A stretch of DNA of 64,000 bases from Roseofilum acuticapitatum BLCC-M154 (GTDB lineage Bacteria; Cyanobacteriota; Cyanobacteriia; Cyanobacteriales; Desertifilaceae). A program made the translations under genes and the position numbers. Shown here one piece after another: positions 24,923 to 33,880 of the stretch. The notes below the pieces were generated by a model. It did no database searches and was not told where the DNA came from. It was given only the letters and a program-made list of their open reading frames with translations. How positions within the stretch are numbered: position 1 is the stretch's first letter; each line of letters starts with the position of its first letter. The stretch is from positions 1-64,000 of the forward strand of contig NZ_JAQOSP010000052.1 of NCBI RefSeq assembly GCF_030068475.1. Direction: 5' to 3'.

Positions 24923-25015
24923 TATTTCCCCATTCCCTATTCCCTATTCCCCATTCCCTATTCCCCATTCCCCATTCCCCCACTCCCCCACTCCCCCATC
25001 TCCCCATCCCCCCAT
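24923..25015. repeat. CCCTATTC/CCCCATTC minisatellite
   Basis: Short degenerate units ending in CACTCCCCCA and ATCTCCCC steps, directly upstream of the SDR gene ATG. Same family as 301-399. Confidence 0.85.
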
Positions 25016-25023
25016 TCCCAACC

Positions 25024-25851
25024 ATGACTGAACTAAAAAACGCGACGGTATTACTGACTGGTGCATCTGGAGGTTTTGGCCAGGAGTTTATCAAACAACT
25101 GGTTGAGGCTGGAAGTCGGTTAATTTTAACAGATATTGATCAAAAGGCGATCGCCAAAATCCTGGAAACTCTGAACATTTCGTTAACCGATCAGATTATC
25201 GCCATCTTAGAAGCCAATCTCACGTCTAGCGCAGGATGCGAGCATCTCTATCAACAGGTTCAAGCCCTAAATCAACCCATTGATATTCTGATTAACAATG
25301 CTGGGATTGCCCTATTTGGTCGCATTGATGAAGTCCCGACTGAAAAATGGGAACAATTGATGGAGCTAAATTTGCTCACTCCCATGCGGTTAACGACCCG
25401 ATTTTTGCCAGAAATGATTGCCCGAAAAAAGGGCCATATTGTTAATATTTCCTCGGTTGCGGGTTGGTCAGCACCGGGAGGGTTAACCCATTATGCGACC
25501 AGTAAATTTGGGTTGCGTGGCTTTAGTGAGGGACTGCGAGATGAGCTAAAACCCTATAATATCAAGGTTACAGCCGTATATCCCTATTTTAGCCGGACTC
25601 CGATTTTGCGATCGCCCCGCTATGGTACTCTAGCCCAAACCGTCCCCGGTTTTCCCGAAAGTCAAGCCACTAACCCAGAAATGGTAATCGCCAATGTGCT
25701 GCAAGGCATTATCAAGAATCGAGCCGCAGTTTTCCCCGATCCAACCGCAAAAGCCATTCATATTATTAAACGCTATTCTCCACCCTTATTAGACTGGCTA
25801 ACTCAGCAATTAACACGGAACATTTCCCAAAGTTCAGCTCATGGTGAATAA
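25024..25851 (+). CDS. Short-chain dehydrogenase/reductase
   Basis: 275 aa classical SDR. TGASGGFGQEF (residues 13-23) binds NAD(P); NNAGIALFG is the structural motif; the catalytic set is Ser in NISSVAGWS and Y-x3-K in HYATSKFGLRGFSEGL. D/N choice after the first loop (LTDID) suggests NAD preference, though not firmly. Ketone/alcohol substrate unknown. It carries a GC-poor minisatellite instead of a normal leader. Confidence 0.88.
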   Translation: MTELKNATVLLTGASGGFGQEFIKQLVEAGSRLILTDIDQKAIAKILETLNISLTDQIIAILEANLTSSAGCEHLYQQVQALNQPIDILINNAGIALFGRIDEVPTEKWEQLMELNLLTPMRLTTRFLPEMIARKKGHIVNISSVAGWSAPGGLTHYATSKFGLRGFSEGLRDELKPYNIKVTAVYPYFSRTPILRSPRYGTLAQTVPGFPESQATNPEMVIANVLQGIIKNRAAVFPDPTAKAIHIIKRYSPPLLDWLTQQLTRNISQSSAHGE

Positions 25852-25852
25852 G

Positions 25853-25873
25853 GTATAATGAATCGAATTATAC
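25853..25873. promoter_or_regulatory. GTATAAT/ATTATAC inverted repeat before the first Uma2 gene
   Basis: Perfect 7-bp arms with a 7-nt spacer, beginning one base past the SDR stop codon. GTATAAT could be a -10 box on either strand. Could be an operator or simply an AT-rich dyad. Confidence 0.35.
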
Positions 25874-25889
25874 TTAGAACGACCAGAAG

Positions 25890-26447
25890 ATGCGATCGCC
25901 CCTACCCCTACTCACCGTTGAAGAATATTTGCACGTCGAAGAAGATAGCCCCATCCGCCATGAATACCTAGGAGGCCATATCTTTGCCATGGCAGGTGCG
26001 AGTCAAGAACACAACCTAATTGCTGGTAATCTTCTCGCCTTGTTGCGTCCCCATCTGCGCGGCAGTTCCTGTCGGGTCTTTATGTCCGATATGAAAGTTC
26101 AAATTCAAGACAATATTTTTTACTATCCTGATGTGCTGGTAACCTGCAACCCGGAAGATAATCAGCGCTACTTCAAAACACAGCCCAATCTGATTATTGA
26201 AGTCCTTTCCCAAAGTACAGAAAGCCTTGACCGGCGGGAAAAACTAATGCACTATCAAAAACTAGAAAGCCTAAAAGAATATGTTCTCGTCTCCCAAGAT
26301 AAAGTCCAAGTCCAAGTTTATCGCCAAGAGACTCCCGGTAATTGGACAGTACAAATCTTAGATACAGATAGCGAATTAAGCTTAGAATCCCTAGGGCTGA
26401 CCCTCACCATGGCCCAAATTTACGAAGATGTCTTCAACCTGGATTAA
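25890..26447 (+). CDS. Uma2 family (DUF820) putative endonuclease
   Basis: 185 aa. LTVEEYLHVEEDSPIRHEYLGGHIFAMAGAS, then FYYPDVLVTCNP (D of the PD-(D/E)XK fold) and LIIEVLSQSTESLDRREKLMHYQKLESLKEYVLV (E, and the K replaced downstream) are the Uma2 core. These proteins are very numerous in cyanobacteria; their biological role is not established, with links to mobile DNA suggested by the fold. Followed 56 bp later by a second Uma2 gene. Confidence 0.88.
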   Translation: MRSPLPLLTVEEYLHVEEDSPIRHEYLGGHIFAMAGASQEHNLIAGNLLALLRPHLRGSSCRVFMSDMKVQIQDNIFYYPDVLVTCNPEDNQRYFKTQPNLIIEVLSQSTESLDRREKLMHYQKLESLKEYVLVSQDKVQVQVYRQETPGNWTVQILDTDSELSLESLGLTLTMAQIYEDVFNLD

Positions 26448-26503
26448 ATCCCTTAAGATACAATCAAAAATAACTAAAACTAGCCGAAGATGGGGAACCC
26501 AAA

Positions 26504-27376
26504 ATGTCAGTAGAACTCACTACCCAGACTAGCCCCGAAACTGAAACCACTATGGAGCCGGAGTGGAACCCCCCGACTCCACCGACTGACCTGATTTTTG
26601 ATGATGGAGAACCATTGGAGAGCAACCGCCATCGCATTGCCATGAACGTCCTAATCCGGTCATTGCAGCAAGCTTGGAGCGAACGTAATGACTTCTACAC
26701 GGGCGGCAATATGTTTGTTTACTACAGTGACCAAGAAGTTTTCAACAAAGATTTTCGCGGCCCGGATTTCTTTGCTGTTCTTGATGTGGATGGCACGAAA
26801 GAACGACAGGGTTGGGTGGTCTGGCAAGAAGAAGGTCGCTATCCTGATGTCATTGTGGAATTAATGTCACCGAGTACCTCGAAAGTAGACACGGGAAAAA
26901 AGAAAAACATTTATGGACGGATTTTCCGCACTCCAGATTATTTTGTCTATGACCCGTTTAAACCAAAGTCCTTGCAAGGATGGCATTTAGACATTTCTAA
27001 GGGCTATCAGTCCTTAGTGGCTGATGACCGAGGTTGGTTGTGGTGCGAGAGTTTGGGCTTTTGGCTGGGAACTTGGTCAGGAACTATTGACCGAGAGGAA
27101 GCGGTTTGGCTGCGCTTTTATGATACTGAAGGCAATTTGGTACTGTTACCAGAAGAAGCTGAACGGCAAAAGGCTGAAGCAGTTCAACAACGGTTTGATG
27201 AGGCTCAACAACGGTTTGATGAGGCTCAACAACAGCTTGATGAGGCTCAACAACAGCTTGATGAGGCTCAACAGCGAGCGGAAACTGAGCGCCAGCGAGC
27301 GGAAACGGAGCGCCAGCGAGCGGAACGTATGGCAGAACAGTTGCGAGCGATGGGGCTAGATCCAGATCAGCTTTAA
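26504..27376 (+). CDS. Uma2 family protein with heptad-repeat tail
   Basis: 290 aa. Uma2 core about 20-215: GPDFFAVLDVD, PDVIVELMSPSTSKVDTGKKKNIYGRIFRTPDYFVYDP. Residues 220-280 are a coiled coil made of tandem 7-aa units, four of the QQRFDEA/QQQLDEA type then three ending in AETER-like steps. At DNA level this is a 21-bp minisatellite (27181-27264), prone to copy-number change. Same strand and 56 bp from the previous Uma2 gene, but from a different subgroup. Confidence 0.88.
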   Translation: MSVELTTQTSPETETTMEPEWNPPTPPTDLIFDDGEPLESNRHRIAMNVLIRSLQQAWSERNDFYTGGNMFVYYSDQEVFNKDFRGPDFFAVLDVDGTKERQGWVVWQEEGRYPDVIVELMSPSTSKVDTGKKKNIYGRIFRTPDYFVYDPFKPKSLQGWHLDISKGYQSLVADDRGWLWCESLGFWLGTWSGTIDREEAVWLRFYDTEGNLVLLPEEAERQKAEAVQQRFDEAQQRFDEAQQQLDEAQQQLDEAQQRAETERQRAETERQRAERMAEQLRAMGLDPDQL

Positions 27377-27394
27377 ATGAGTCAATGAGCTTGA

Positions 27395-27432
27395 AAAAAT
27401 CCGGTTGGTGGACTTGCGCCATCCGGATTTTT
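27395..27432 (+). terminator. Terminator after the Uma2 pair
   Basis: AAAAATCCGG (27395-27404) pairs with CCGGATTTTT (27423-27432), an 18-nt loop between them with further internal pairing. Begins 18 bp after the stop codon. Confidence 0.8.
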
Positions 27433-27622
27433 GGGCTGATGAGTGAAGAATAAAACTAAGTATGTAGCCAGGAATTAGGGGGCGTGAGAGGATAGGGCAA
27501 CCCTAAACCGGGCAGGATAAAGCGCTTTTTAAGATTACTGGTTATCCATGACCCATAAACAGATTAAAAGCGCCTATGATATTCTCCAATGATAGTGTGT
27601 TGTGTGTGGAGTGTTCTTGAAT

Positions 27623-29071
27623 ATGGTTCAATCTTTATCTAAACCCCAAACTCCGATCGCCAGTAGTCCAGAAATTGCGCCGCTCAATCCCCTCTGGAAT
27701 CCCCTGAATTTACCGCCCTCTCGCCTGTTTGGTACGGATGGCATTCGGGGAAAAGTCGGGGACTTGCTCAATGCTCCCTTTGCGCTTCAGTTGGGATTTT
27801 GGGCTGGACAAGTCTTGCGTCCTCCAGGAATGAGTTCGGGGATTGTGATTTTAGGCCAAGATTCGCGCAATTCTAGTGATATGTTGGCGATGTCCCTGTC
27901 GGCTGGATTGACGGCGGCGGGGTTGGAGGTGTGGAATATTGGCTTGTGTCCGACTCCTTGTGTGGCTTACCTGACGGCAGAGACAGAGGCGATCGCCGGT
28001 ATCATGATCTCAGCCAGCCATAATCCCCCCGAAGACAACGGGATTAAGTTTTTTGGCTCCGATGGTACAAAATTGTCTCAAACCGTTCAGGGGCAAATAG
28101 AAGCGGCGCTCAGAGGACAAACCCACCCCCATATCATCCCCCCCCATTGGGGCCAACACCACCATCGCCCAGAATTGCTCAAACAGTATGCCACTGCTTT
28201 ACATCAACCCTTGGTCAACACCCTGGATTTGCGGGGAATGCGGATTGTTTTAGATTTAGCTTGGGGGGCTGCGGTTCCCGTTGCGCCAGGAGTATTTAAG
28301 GATTTGGGCGCAGAAGTGATCTGTTTACACAACCGAGCAGACGGCGATCGCATTAATGTTAACTGTGGCTCAACCCATCTCGCTGCCCTGCAAATTGCCG
28401 TTCAAGAACACCACGCCGATCTTGGATTTGCCTTTGATGGCGATGCTGACCGGGTAATTGCCGTAGATTCTCAAGGAAGACCCGTAGACGGGGATTATAT
28501 TTTATATCTTTGGGGATGCACTCTCCACCATGCCCAAAAATTGCCCAACCAAACCATCATCTCTACCGTCATGGCTAATCTCGGCTTTGAACATGCCTGG
28601 GCAAAACTGGGGGGGCAACTGGTGCGGACTCCCGTCGGCGATCAGCATGTTCATGCGGAAATGGTTAAAAGTGGGGCTATGCTTGGGGGCGAACAGTCGG
28701 GTCATATTCTTTGCCACCATTACAGCTTAACCGGTGATGGTCTGCAAACCGCCCTGCACCTATCCGCCATTGTCCGTCAGTCGGGCACTAGCCTGGCTGA
28801 CTTGGTGAACCAAAGCTTCCAACCCTATCCCCAACTGCTGAAAAATGTGCGAGTGGAAGACCGCCATACTCGTTTGAATTGGCACACTTGCCAACCCCTA
28901 CAAGAGGCGATCGCCCATGCTACTGAAGCCCTCGGAAATCAAGGCAGAATCCTGGTTAGAGCCTCCGGAACTGAACCCGTCGTCCGAGTCATGGTAGAAG
29001 CCATTCAAGACAATTTGGCGATGCATTGGACAGAACACTTAGTGCAAGCGGTGCAGCGTCATTTAGTCTAG
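27623..29071 (+). CDS. glmM: Phosphoglucosamine mutase
   Basis: 482 aa from MVQSLSKP; an upstream GTG adds seven residues. Domains of the phosphohexomutase family: [14 protein letters not shown] at the start, the phospho-serine loop [16 protein letters not shown], the metal loop [14 protein letters not shown], the sugar loop GGEQSGHI and the phosphate loop [14 protein letters not shown]. Converts glucosamine-6-P to glucosamine-1-P for UDP-GlcNAc. The N-terminal 35 residues (proline-rich) exceed typical GlmM. Confidence 0.92.
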   Translation: MVQSLSKPQTPIASSPEIAPLNPLWNPLNLPPSRLFGTDGIRGKVGDLLNAPFALQLGFWAGQVLRPPGMSSGIVILGQDSRNSSDMLAMSLSAGLTAAGLEVWNIGLCPTPCVAYLTAETEAIAGIMISASHNPPEDNGIKFFGSDGTKLSQTVQGQIEAALRGQTHPHIIPPHWGQHHHRPELLKQYATALHQPLVNTLDLRGMRIVLDLAWGAAVPVAPGVFKDLGAEVICLHNRADGDRINVNCGSTHLAALQIAVQEHHADLGFAFDGDADRVIAVDSQGRPVDGDYILYLWGCTLHHAQKLPNQTIISTVMANLGFEHAWAKLGGQLVRTPVGDQHVHAEMVKSGAMLGGEQSGHILCHHYSLTGDGLQTALHLSAIVRQSGTSLADLVNQSFQPYPQLLKNVRVEDRHTRLNWHTCQPLQEAIAHATEALGNQGRILVRASGTEPVVRVMVEAIQDNLAMHWTEHLVQAVQRHLV

Positions 29072-29118
29072 AAAACGTCCTAGGGGGAACCTCTCCCCCA
29101 ATGCAGCGCAAAGTGCTG

Positions 29119-29250
29119 TATCAAGTCCAGTTCAGTTAAAAACCCTAATTCAAAATCTAGGGAGCGAGACGCTCCCACTCCAGTAATATCAAGGACTGGG
29201 AGGAGTGCGGGCATCTTGCCCGCTTCCTAACCCATTCACTGGACTTGATA
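29119..29250. repeat. MITE-like element copy 2, 132 bp
   Basis: Perfect 12-bp terminal inverted repeats TATCAAGTCCAG (29119-29130) and CTGGACTTGATA (29239-29250). Inside: GGGAGCGAGACGCTCCC hairpin and GAGGAGTGCGGGC with a second ...CTTGCCCGC arm. No coding capacity of its own. It overlaps the last codons of the neighbouring permease gene. Confidence 0.85.
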
Positions 29251-30157
29251 TGATTCTCCCCTGTTGGGCTAAAATCCCGTATTTAGGGGCAAATACCATA
29301 GTCAGAATAAAGAAGATCGTCAACAGCACCACGATCGCCCCCCCTGTGGAGATATCGAGATGATAGCTGAGATAGGTTCCCAGGATGCAGGATAGCACAC
29401 TACTGGTAATGGAGAGGGCCATCATGCGATCGAAGCGATCGGTGAGTAAATAGGCTGTTGATCCCGGAGTCACAAGCATGGCAATCACCAGAATAATCCC
29501 CGCCGTTTGCAAAGCGGTAACAATGGTTAACGCCAAAACCGACAACAACGTATAATACATCAATTGAATATTTAACCCGATCGCCTTCGCATGGTTGGGA
29601 TCGAAACAGAACAACAACAAATCCTTGCGTCGCAACCCAATCACCAATAGGGTAATTATGCCCGCAATTAAAGTTTGGATAATATCACTATCAGAAATCC
29701 CCAACACATTGCCAAACAGAATATGAAACAAATCCACATTACTGGGAATTTTGGTAATCAACACCAAACCAAAGGCAAAAAAACCGGTAAAAATCACCCC
29801 AATTACGGCATCTTCTTTTAACCGCGTTTTCGATTGTACATATCCTATCGCTACCGTTGCCCCAAATCCAAACAAGAACGCTCCTATGGCAAAGGGAATA
29901 TTGAAAGCATAGGCAACCACTACCCCAGGAACCACCGCATGGGAAACCGCATCCCCCATCAGTGACCAGCCTTTGAGGGTAATATAACAGGAGAGAACAG
30001 CACAGACTAAACCGACAAAGGCACTCACCCATAATGCTCGGACTAAAAACCCATATTCTAGGGGTTCAATCAGCCAATTCCAAATGGGTAGAGTGGTGAT
30101 TAGATCCGTAGGGTGGGCAATGCCCACCCTACCAATTAGGTTAATTAAAGGATTCAA
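29189..30157 (-). CDS. mntB: Manganese/zinc ABC transporter permease (ABC-3 family)
   Basis: 322 aa with about eight transmembrane helices, e.g. ALWVSAFVGLVCAVLSCYITLKGWSLMGDAVSHAVVPG, the ABC-3 hallmark. It starts at TTG 30157, whose GGAGG site lies 7 nt upstream, overlapping the ATPase stop. Both ends look foreign: the N-terminal GRVGIAHPT is encoded by a perfect palindrome (30108-30132), and the last ~20 residues (NGLGSGQDARTPPSP) by the MITE-like repeat. The metal (Mn or Zn) cannot be decided here. Third gene of the mntCAB-like operon. Confidence 0.88.
   Translation of the reverse strand: MNPLINLIGRVGIAHPTDLITTLPIWNWLIEPLEYGFLVRALWVSAFVGLVCAVLSCYITLKGWSLMGDAVSHAVVPGVVVAYAFNIPFAIGAFLFGFGATVAIGYVQSKTRLKEDAVIGVIFTGFFAFGLVLITKIPSNVDLFHILFGNVLGISDSDIIQTLIAGIITLLVIGLRRKDLLLFCFDPNHAKAIGLNIQLMYYTLLSVLALTIVTALQTAGIILVIAMLVTPGSTAYLLTDRFDRMMALSITSSVLSCILGTYLSYHLDISTGGAIVVLLTIFFILTMVFAPKYGILAQQGRIISSPVNGLGSGQDARTPPSP
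30108..30132. repeat. Palindrome GTAGGGTGGGCA/TGCCCACCCTAC inside mntB
   Basis: 12-bp arms, 1-bp spacer. GTGGGCATTGCCCACC-type palindromes are common dispersed cyanobacterial repeats. Here it lies in frame at codons about 9-17 of the permease gene, before the conserved membrane region. Confidence 0.85.
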
Positions 30158-30936
30158 GAATCAGCCTCCAAATTGGGGGACAGGGAGCGTAAACTATTGA
30201 CGGGTAAACCCCCAAACGTCATGGCTAGGTTTTCTTGGGTAAAGGTTTCTGCTGTGGTTCCAGATGCGAGAATGGTTTGATTGATTAAAATGGTGCGATC
30301 GCAAAATGTAGAAATCGAAGCCAAATCATGGGTAGACACCAGAATCGTGTGTCCCTCATCCCGCAACTGGAGCAGCAAATCGATGATCCGCTTCTGGGTT
30401 TTCACATCTACCCCCGTAAAGGGTTCATCTAATAAAATTACTTTACCTTCTTGAGCCAGCGATCGCGCCAAAAATGCCCGTTTCTTTTGTCCCCCCGAAA
30501 GCTCCCCAATTTGCCGATTCCGAAATTCAATCATTCCCACCCGCTCCAAACTTTCCATCACCAACCGCCGATCTTTCGCCCTGGGAATGCGGAACAGATT
30601 CATATAGCCATAGCGCCCCATCATCACCACATCAAAAACGCTGACCGGAAAATTCCAATCCACCTCATCCGACTGGGGTACATACGCCATTAACTGCCGC
30701 TTTTGAGCCATTTCTATACCCATACCACCCACCCGAATTTGTCCTTCCTTCGGCGGCAAAAAGCCCATAATCGATTTAAATAAAGTTGATTTTCCACCCC
30801 CATTGGGCCCCACTAATGCCGTAATCGTTCCCGGTTTAACACGACAAGTCGCATTATAAATGGCCAGCCGAGCATTACTATAAGTCACACTCAAATTATT
30901 AACGGTTATATCAAGCGATTCAGTAAAAGATGGCAT
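30154..30936 (-). CDS. mntA: Manganese/zinc ABC transporter ATP-binding protein
   Basis: 260 aa from MPSFTESLDITV, preceded by TTGGAGAAAACC. A longer frame reaching 31017 only encodes a dispersed repeat. Walker A GPNGGGKSTLFK, signature LSGGQKKRAFLARSLA, Walker B VILLDEPFTGVD, and H-loop STHD. It is the motor of a high-affinity metal importer with the adjacent permease and binding protein. The 3' end overlaps mntB, suggesting coupled translation. Confidence 0.92.
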   Translation of the reverse strand: MPSFTESLDITVNNLSVTYSNARLAIYNATCRVKPGTITALVGPNGGGKSTLFKSIMGFLPPKEGQIRVGGMGIEMAQKRQLMAYVPQSDEVDWNFPVSVFDVVMMGRYGYMNLFRIPRAKDRRLVMESLERVGMIEFRNRQIGELSGGQKKRAFLARSLAQEGKVILLDEPFTGVDVKTQKRIIDLLLQLRDEGHTILVSTHDLASISTFCDRTILINQTILASGTTAETFTQENLAMTFGGLPVNSLRSLSPNLEADS

Positions 30937-30977
30937 GGTTTTCTCCAATTTATTGATTTGATTTATGGAATTTTTCG

Positions 30978-31082
30978 ATCCCCCTAAATCCCCCTTAAAA
31001 AGGGGGACTTTCTTCATTTCCCCCCTTAAAAAGGGGGACTTTCTTCATTTCCCCCCTTAAAAAGGGTGGGCTAGGGGGGATC
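30978..31082. repeat. Cluster of CCCCCTTAAAAAGGGGGACTTTC repeats
   Basis: Three tandem or near-tandem units (CCCCCTTAAAAAGGGGGAC...) with strong pairing, between mntC and mntA. Same family as 5312-5400 and 32207-32332. Stable hairpins here could alter mntC:mntA expression ratio. Confidence 0.85.
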
Positions 31083-31099
31083 TTCTCCAGCAAAAACCT

Positions 31100-32056
31100 C
31101 TATAACAATCCCTCCGTAATCAGTTGCACATCATATTCCAACAACTCTAAAAATGTCGGCACAGGGCCATCTGCACTAGACAGAGAATCAACATAAAGAT
31201 TGCCACCAAATTTCGCTCCCGTGGTTTGCGCTACTTGTTTTTGTCCCTTATCATTCACCGTCGTTTCACAAAAAATAACGGGGATTTGCTTACTTTTGAC
31301 TCGATCGATTACCCCTTTCACTTGTTTAGGCGTAAACTGTTGCTCCGAATTGATCGGCCAAATATAAATTTCATTCATCCCATAATCCCGTGCCAGATAA
31401 GAAAAGGCTCCTTCACAAGTCACTAAATAACGCTTATTTTCCGGAACTTTTGCGATCGCTTCGAGCAATTTTTGGTCAATGGCTTTGAGTTTTTCGCTAT
31501 AGGCTGCTGCATTGGCATTATAAGTATCTGCATTTTCTGGATCGAGATTCACAAACGCTTGGCGGATATTTTCCACATAAATCAGGGCATTTTGGGGAGA
31601 CATCCAAGCATGGGGATTCGGTTTGTCGGTGTAGGGGCCTTCCGCAATGGGGATGGGTTCAATGCCTTCAGTTAAGAGGACAGAGGGCACGTTATTGAGG
31701 TTGCCTAAAAATTGCTCGAACCAGCGCTCTAAATTCATGCCATTGTAAAGAATTAGGTCAGCATCCTGGGCTTTAGTCAGGTCACTGGGGGTGGGTTCAT
31801 AACCGTGGATTTCTGCACCAATGCGGGTAATAGACTCGACGGTTAGTTTGTCTCCGGCGATGTTTTGGGCAATGTCGGCAAGAACGGTAAAGGTAGTGAG
31901 GACTTTCTTTTTATTTTGTGCTTCTCCAGGGAGAGTGGTTGGGTTGTCAGGGGTTGGGTTGAGGGAGGTATTGCTGTCTGCACCCGCACAGCTTGTTAAG
32001 CCTAGGGTGAGGATGAGGCCAGCGGCCATGAGAGTTTGTGGATAGGAGAAAGGCAT
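31100..32056 (-). CDS. mntC: Manganese/zinc ABC transporter substrate-binding lipoprotein
   Basis: 318 aa. Lipoprotein signal GLTSC at about 19-23. A cluster A-I binding protein: metal ligands expected at H in EIHGYEPTPSD, H in KPNPHAWMSP, E in TCEGAFSYLARDYG, and D in LYVDSLS. These fit the Mn/Zn family (MntC/ZnuA/PsaA). No His-rich loop of ZnuA type is present, which favours Mn. First gene of the operon; the region upstream is filled with repeats. Confidence 0.9.
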   Translation of the reverse strand: MPFSYPQTLMAAGLILTLGLTSCAGADSNTSLNPTPDNPTTLPGEAQNKKKVLTTFTVLADIAQNIAGDKLTVESITRIGAEIHGYEPTPSDLTKAQDADLILYNGMNLERWFEQFLGNLNNVPSVLLTEGIEPIPIAEGPYTDKPNPHAWMSPQNALIYVENIRQAFVNLDPENADTYNANAAAYSEKLKAIDQKLLEAIAKVPENKRYLVTCEGAFSYLARDYGMNEIYIWPINSEQQFTPKQVKGVIDRVKSKQIPVIFCETTVNDKGQKQVAQTTGAKFGGNLYVDSLSSADGPVPTFLELLEYDVQLITEGLL

Positions 32057-32436
32057 GGAGAAATCAGTCCGGTTGATTTCATAATTGTTTCATCTTTCAT
32101 ATTTATATCATAATTTGCTGTGTGTTTAAAAAATTTGCCCTCTCCCTAAATCCCTCTCCCTTGGGAGAGGGACTTACCGCAATTTTCGCTGCTATGGGGT
32201 ACATCTAGATCCCCCTGAATCCCCCTTACAGCAGTTTTCGCTGTTATGTGGGACATCTTGATCCCCCTAAATCCCCCTTAAAAAGGGGGACTTTCCTATT
32301 CCCCCCTTTTTAAGGGGGGCAAGGGGGGATCTTTTTTGCTGTACCTCATTACCCCGCAAAACGCTGTAAAACCCCCTTCTCCTGTGGGAGAAGGGGGCAG
32401 GGGGATAAGGGCAACAGGGCTACTCTATTACCCAAA
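32057..32436. repeat. 380-bp gap filled with dispersed palindromic repeats
   Basis: In order: GCCCTCTCCC...GGGAGAGGGAC hairpin (about 32140-32172); GCTGCTATGGGGTACATC relic; ATCCCCCTAAATCCCCCTTAAAAAGGGGGACTTT (about 32261-32293) with its facing half; GCTGTACCTCATTACCCC (32338-32358); and CCCCTTCTCCTGTGGGAGAAGGGGGC (32371-32398), the same as the hairpin at 3382. No gene is seen. Confidence 0.8.
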
Positions 32437-32922
32437 TTAACCTTTGAGCTTGCGGCGCAAGAGGCCACCCCCAATACCACCAACAAGGGTTAAACCGGTG
32501 ACACCAGCGAGGATATAGCGATTGGCAATCCGGTTAGGGTTGTGGGTATGGTAGGGTTGGCCGTCAAGATAGCTCACTTTTTCAGGTTCAATTCCTTGGT
32601 CATTAACAGGAACGATGAGATTATCCCAATGACCGCCTTCCCCAATTTCTACAGACCACTCACCGGGAATGGAGGAATCGGGTTGAAAGACAAATTGACC
32701 GTTTGCATCGGTTTTGGTTTCTAGCCAGGGTTTGGTGGGGTCATTGGGAGCATAAACGACCACGGGCGCACCTTCAAAGGCTTCACCGGTGCTAAACATG
32801 GATTGGATTTCCAGGCGATCGGACATGGCTTGATAATCGGTTTCTACGGCATGGGCGAGGGCAACTTTGGGCAAGCTGACGACGCTCAGTAGCAGAGCAG
32901 ATAGGGTAAGGAAGGATTTCAT
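32437..32922 (-). CDS. NikL-like membrane-anchored periplasmic protein
   Basis: 161 aa from MKSFLTL, with AGGAGA 5 nt upstream. A signal peptide ends KVALA, leaving His as the mature N-terminus (HAVETDYQ). The middle is an Ig-like fold (APVVVYAPNDPTKPWLETKTDANGQFVFQPDSSIPGEW) and the end a transmembrane helix with LLRRKLKG. His residues (GGHWDN, PYHTHNPN) suggest metal contact. This resembles NikL/CbiL-type proteins of Ni/Co uptake systems, from motif memory. It follows an ABC-3 permease on the same strand. Confidence 0.7.
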   Translation of the reverse strand: MKSFLTLSALLLSVVSLPKVALAHAVETDYQAMSDRLEIQSMFSTGEAFEGAPVVVYAPNDPTKPWLETKTDANGQFVFQPDSSIPGEWSVEIGEGGHWDNLIVPVNDQGIEPEKVSYLDGQPYHTHNPNRIANRYILAGVTGLTLVGGIGGGLLRRKLKG

Positions 32923-33026
32923 GACTCTCCTGTTAATTCTGGCAGTTTTAGTCAATATTAAAACCAAATCCTGCAATTGGGCAGGTTCTCCGGAGACTTT
33001 CCCTACTCGCTGTAAAGCAAGTCCGG

Positions 33027-33854
33027 TTAAAGGGGTTTGAGCTGGCTAAAAGCGATCGCACTCAAGAAAAATGCTAGTTGTACGATGACTATACTGGGGC
33101 CGGAGGGTAGGTTAAAGAGGGCAGAGAGGACAATGCCACAGAACGCACCGATCGCCCCAATCAGCCCAGATGCGATCGCATAGCTGATGAAGTTGTGGCT
33201 CAGTAAGCGAGCGGAACAGGCGGGAATAACGATAAACGCGCTCACTAATAAAACTCCTATCGCCTTGATGGCAACTCCGACGACTAAGGAGAGCAGCACC
33301 ACAAAGGCGGTGCGGTGAGTCTCGACTGATACGCCACGGGCGATCGCCATTGGTTCATGGAGCGTGACCATCATCTGGGTTCGCAAGGTTAAGCCAATAA
33401 AACCAATACAAACCAATAATAAGACCGTGCTAACCATTAGATCGAAAGGTTGCAGGGCTAAAATATCGCCAAAGAGTAAGTTATTAATGCCCCCTTTATA
33501 CTCACCAATCAGGCTGAGGGTAATAATAGCAATCGCCAAAGAGGAGGAATACACAATATTGAGAACCGCATCTGTCCAGAGTTGGGTACGCTCTAGAAAA
33601 GCGTTGACCACCAGGGCAAAAATTACGGCAAAGGGCAGGATAACCCATGAAGGATTTAATCCCAATAATAATCCTAAACTTAATCCCAAGAGGGCTGAGT
33701 GTCCCAGGGCATCACTAAAAAATGAGAGTTGCCGCAAAATGGTAAAACTGCCCAACAATCCCCCCATGATGCCCATTAATATGCCTCCCATCAGTGCCCG
33801 TTGCATAAAGGCAAATTGGAAGAGTTCTATCGCCCGTGAAATTTCAGTTTGCAT
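33027..33854 (-). CDS. ABC-3 family metal permease without adjacent ATPase
   Basis: 275 aa, eight transmembrane helices. FMQRALMGGILMGIMGGLLGSFTILRQLSFFSDALGHSALLG is the ABC-3 hallmark (DAxGHS). No ATPase or binding protein precedes it; upstream is ackA (26-bp gap, same strand), downstream the NikL-like gene. It may share the mntA ATPase 2 kb downstream or an unlinked one. Distinct from mntB in sequence, so not a recent duplicate. Confidence 0.85.
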   Translation of the reverse strand: MQTEISRAIELFQFAFMQRALMGGILMGIMGGLLGSFTILRQLSFFSDALGHSALLGLSLGLLLGLNPSWVILPFAVIFALVVNAFLERTQLWTDAVLNIVYSSSLAIAIITLSLIGEYKGGINNLLFGDILALQPFDLMVSTVLLLVCIGFIGLTLRTQMMVTLHEPMAIARGVSVETHRTAFVVLLSLVVGVAIKAIGVLLVSAFIVIPACSARLLSHNFISYAIASGLIGAIGAFCGIVLSALFNLPSGPSIVIVQLAFFLSAIAFSQLKPL

Positions 33855-33880
33855 GAATTAACGATGAATAGAGCAGGATT

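Noticed and set aside
27084-27422. 112-codon minus-strand frame opposite the Uma2 tail
   Set aside because: Low-complexity VEPHQ repeats mirroring the coiled-coil minisatellite.
30937-31017. 27-residue N-terminal extension of the mntA ATPase
   Set aside because: MKKVPLFKGDLGGSK is the dispersed repeat translated; the ATG at 30936 has a GGAGA site.
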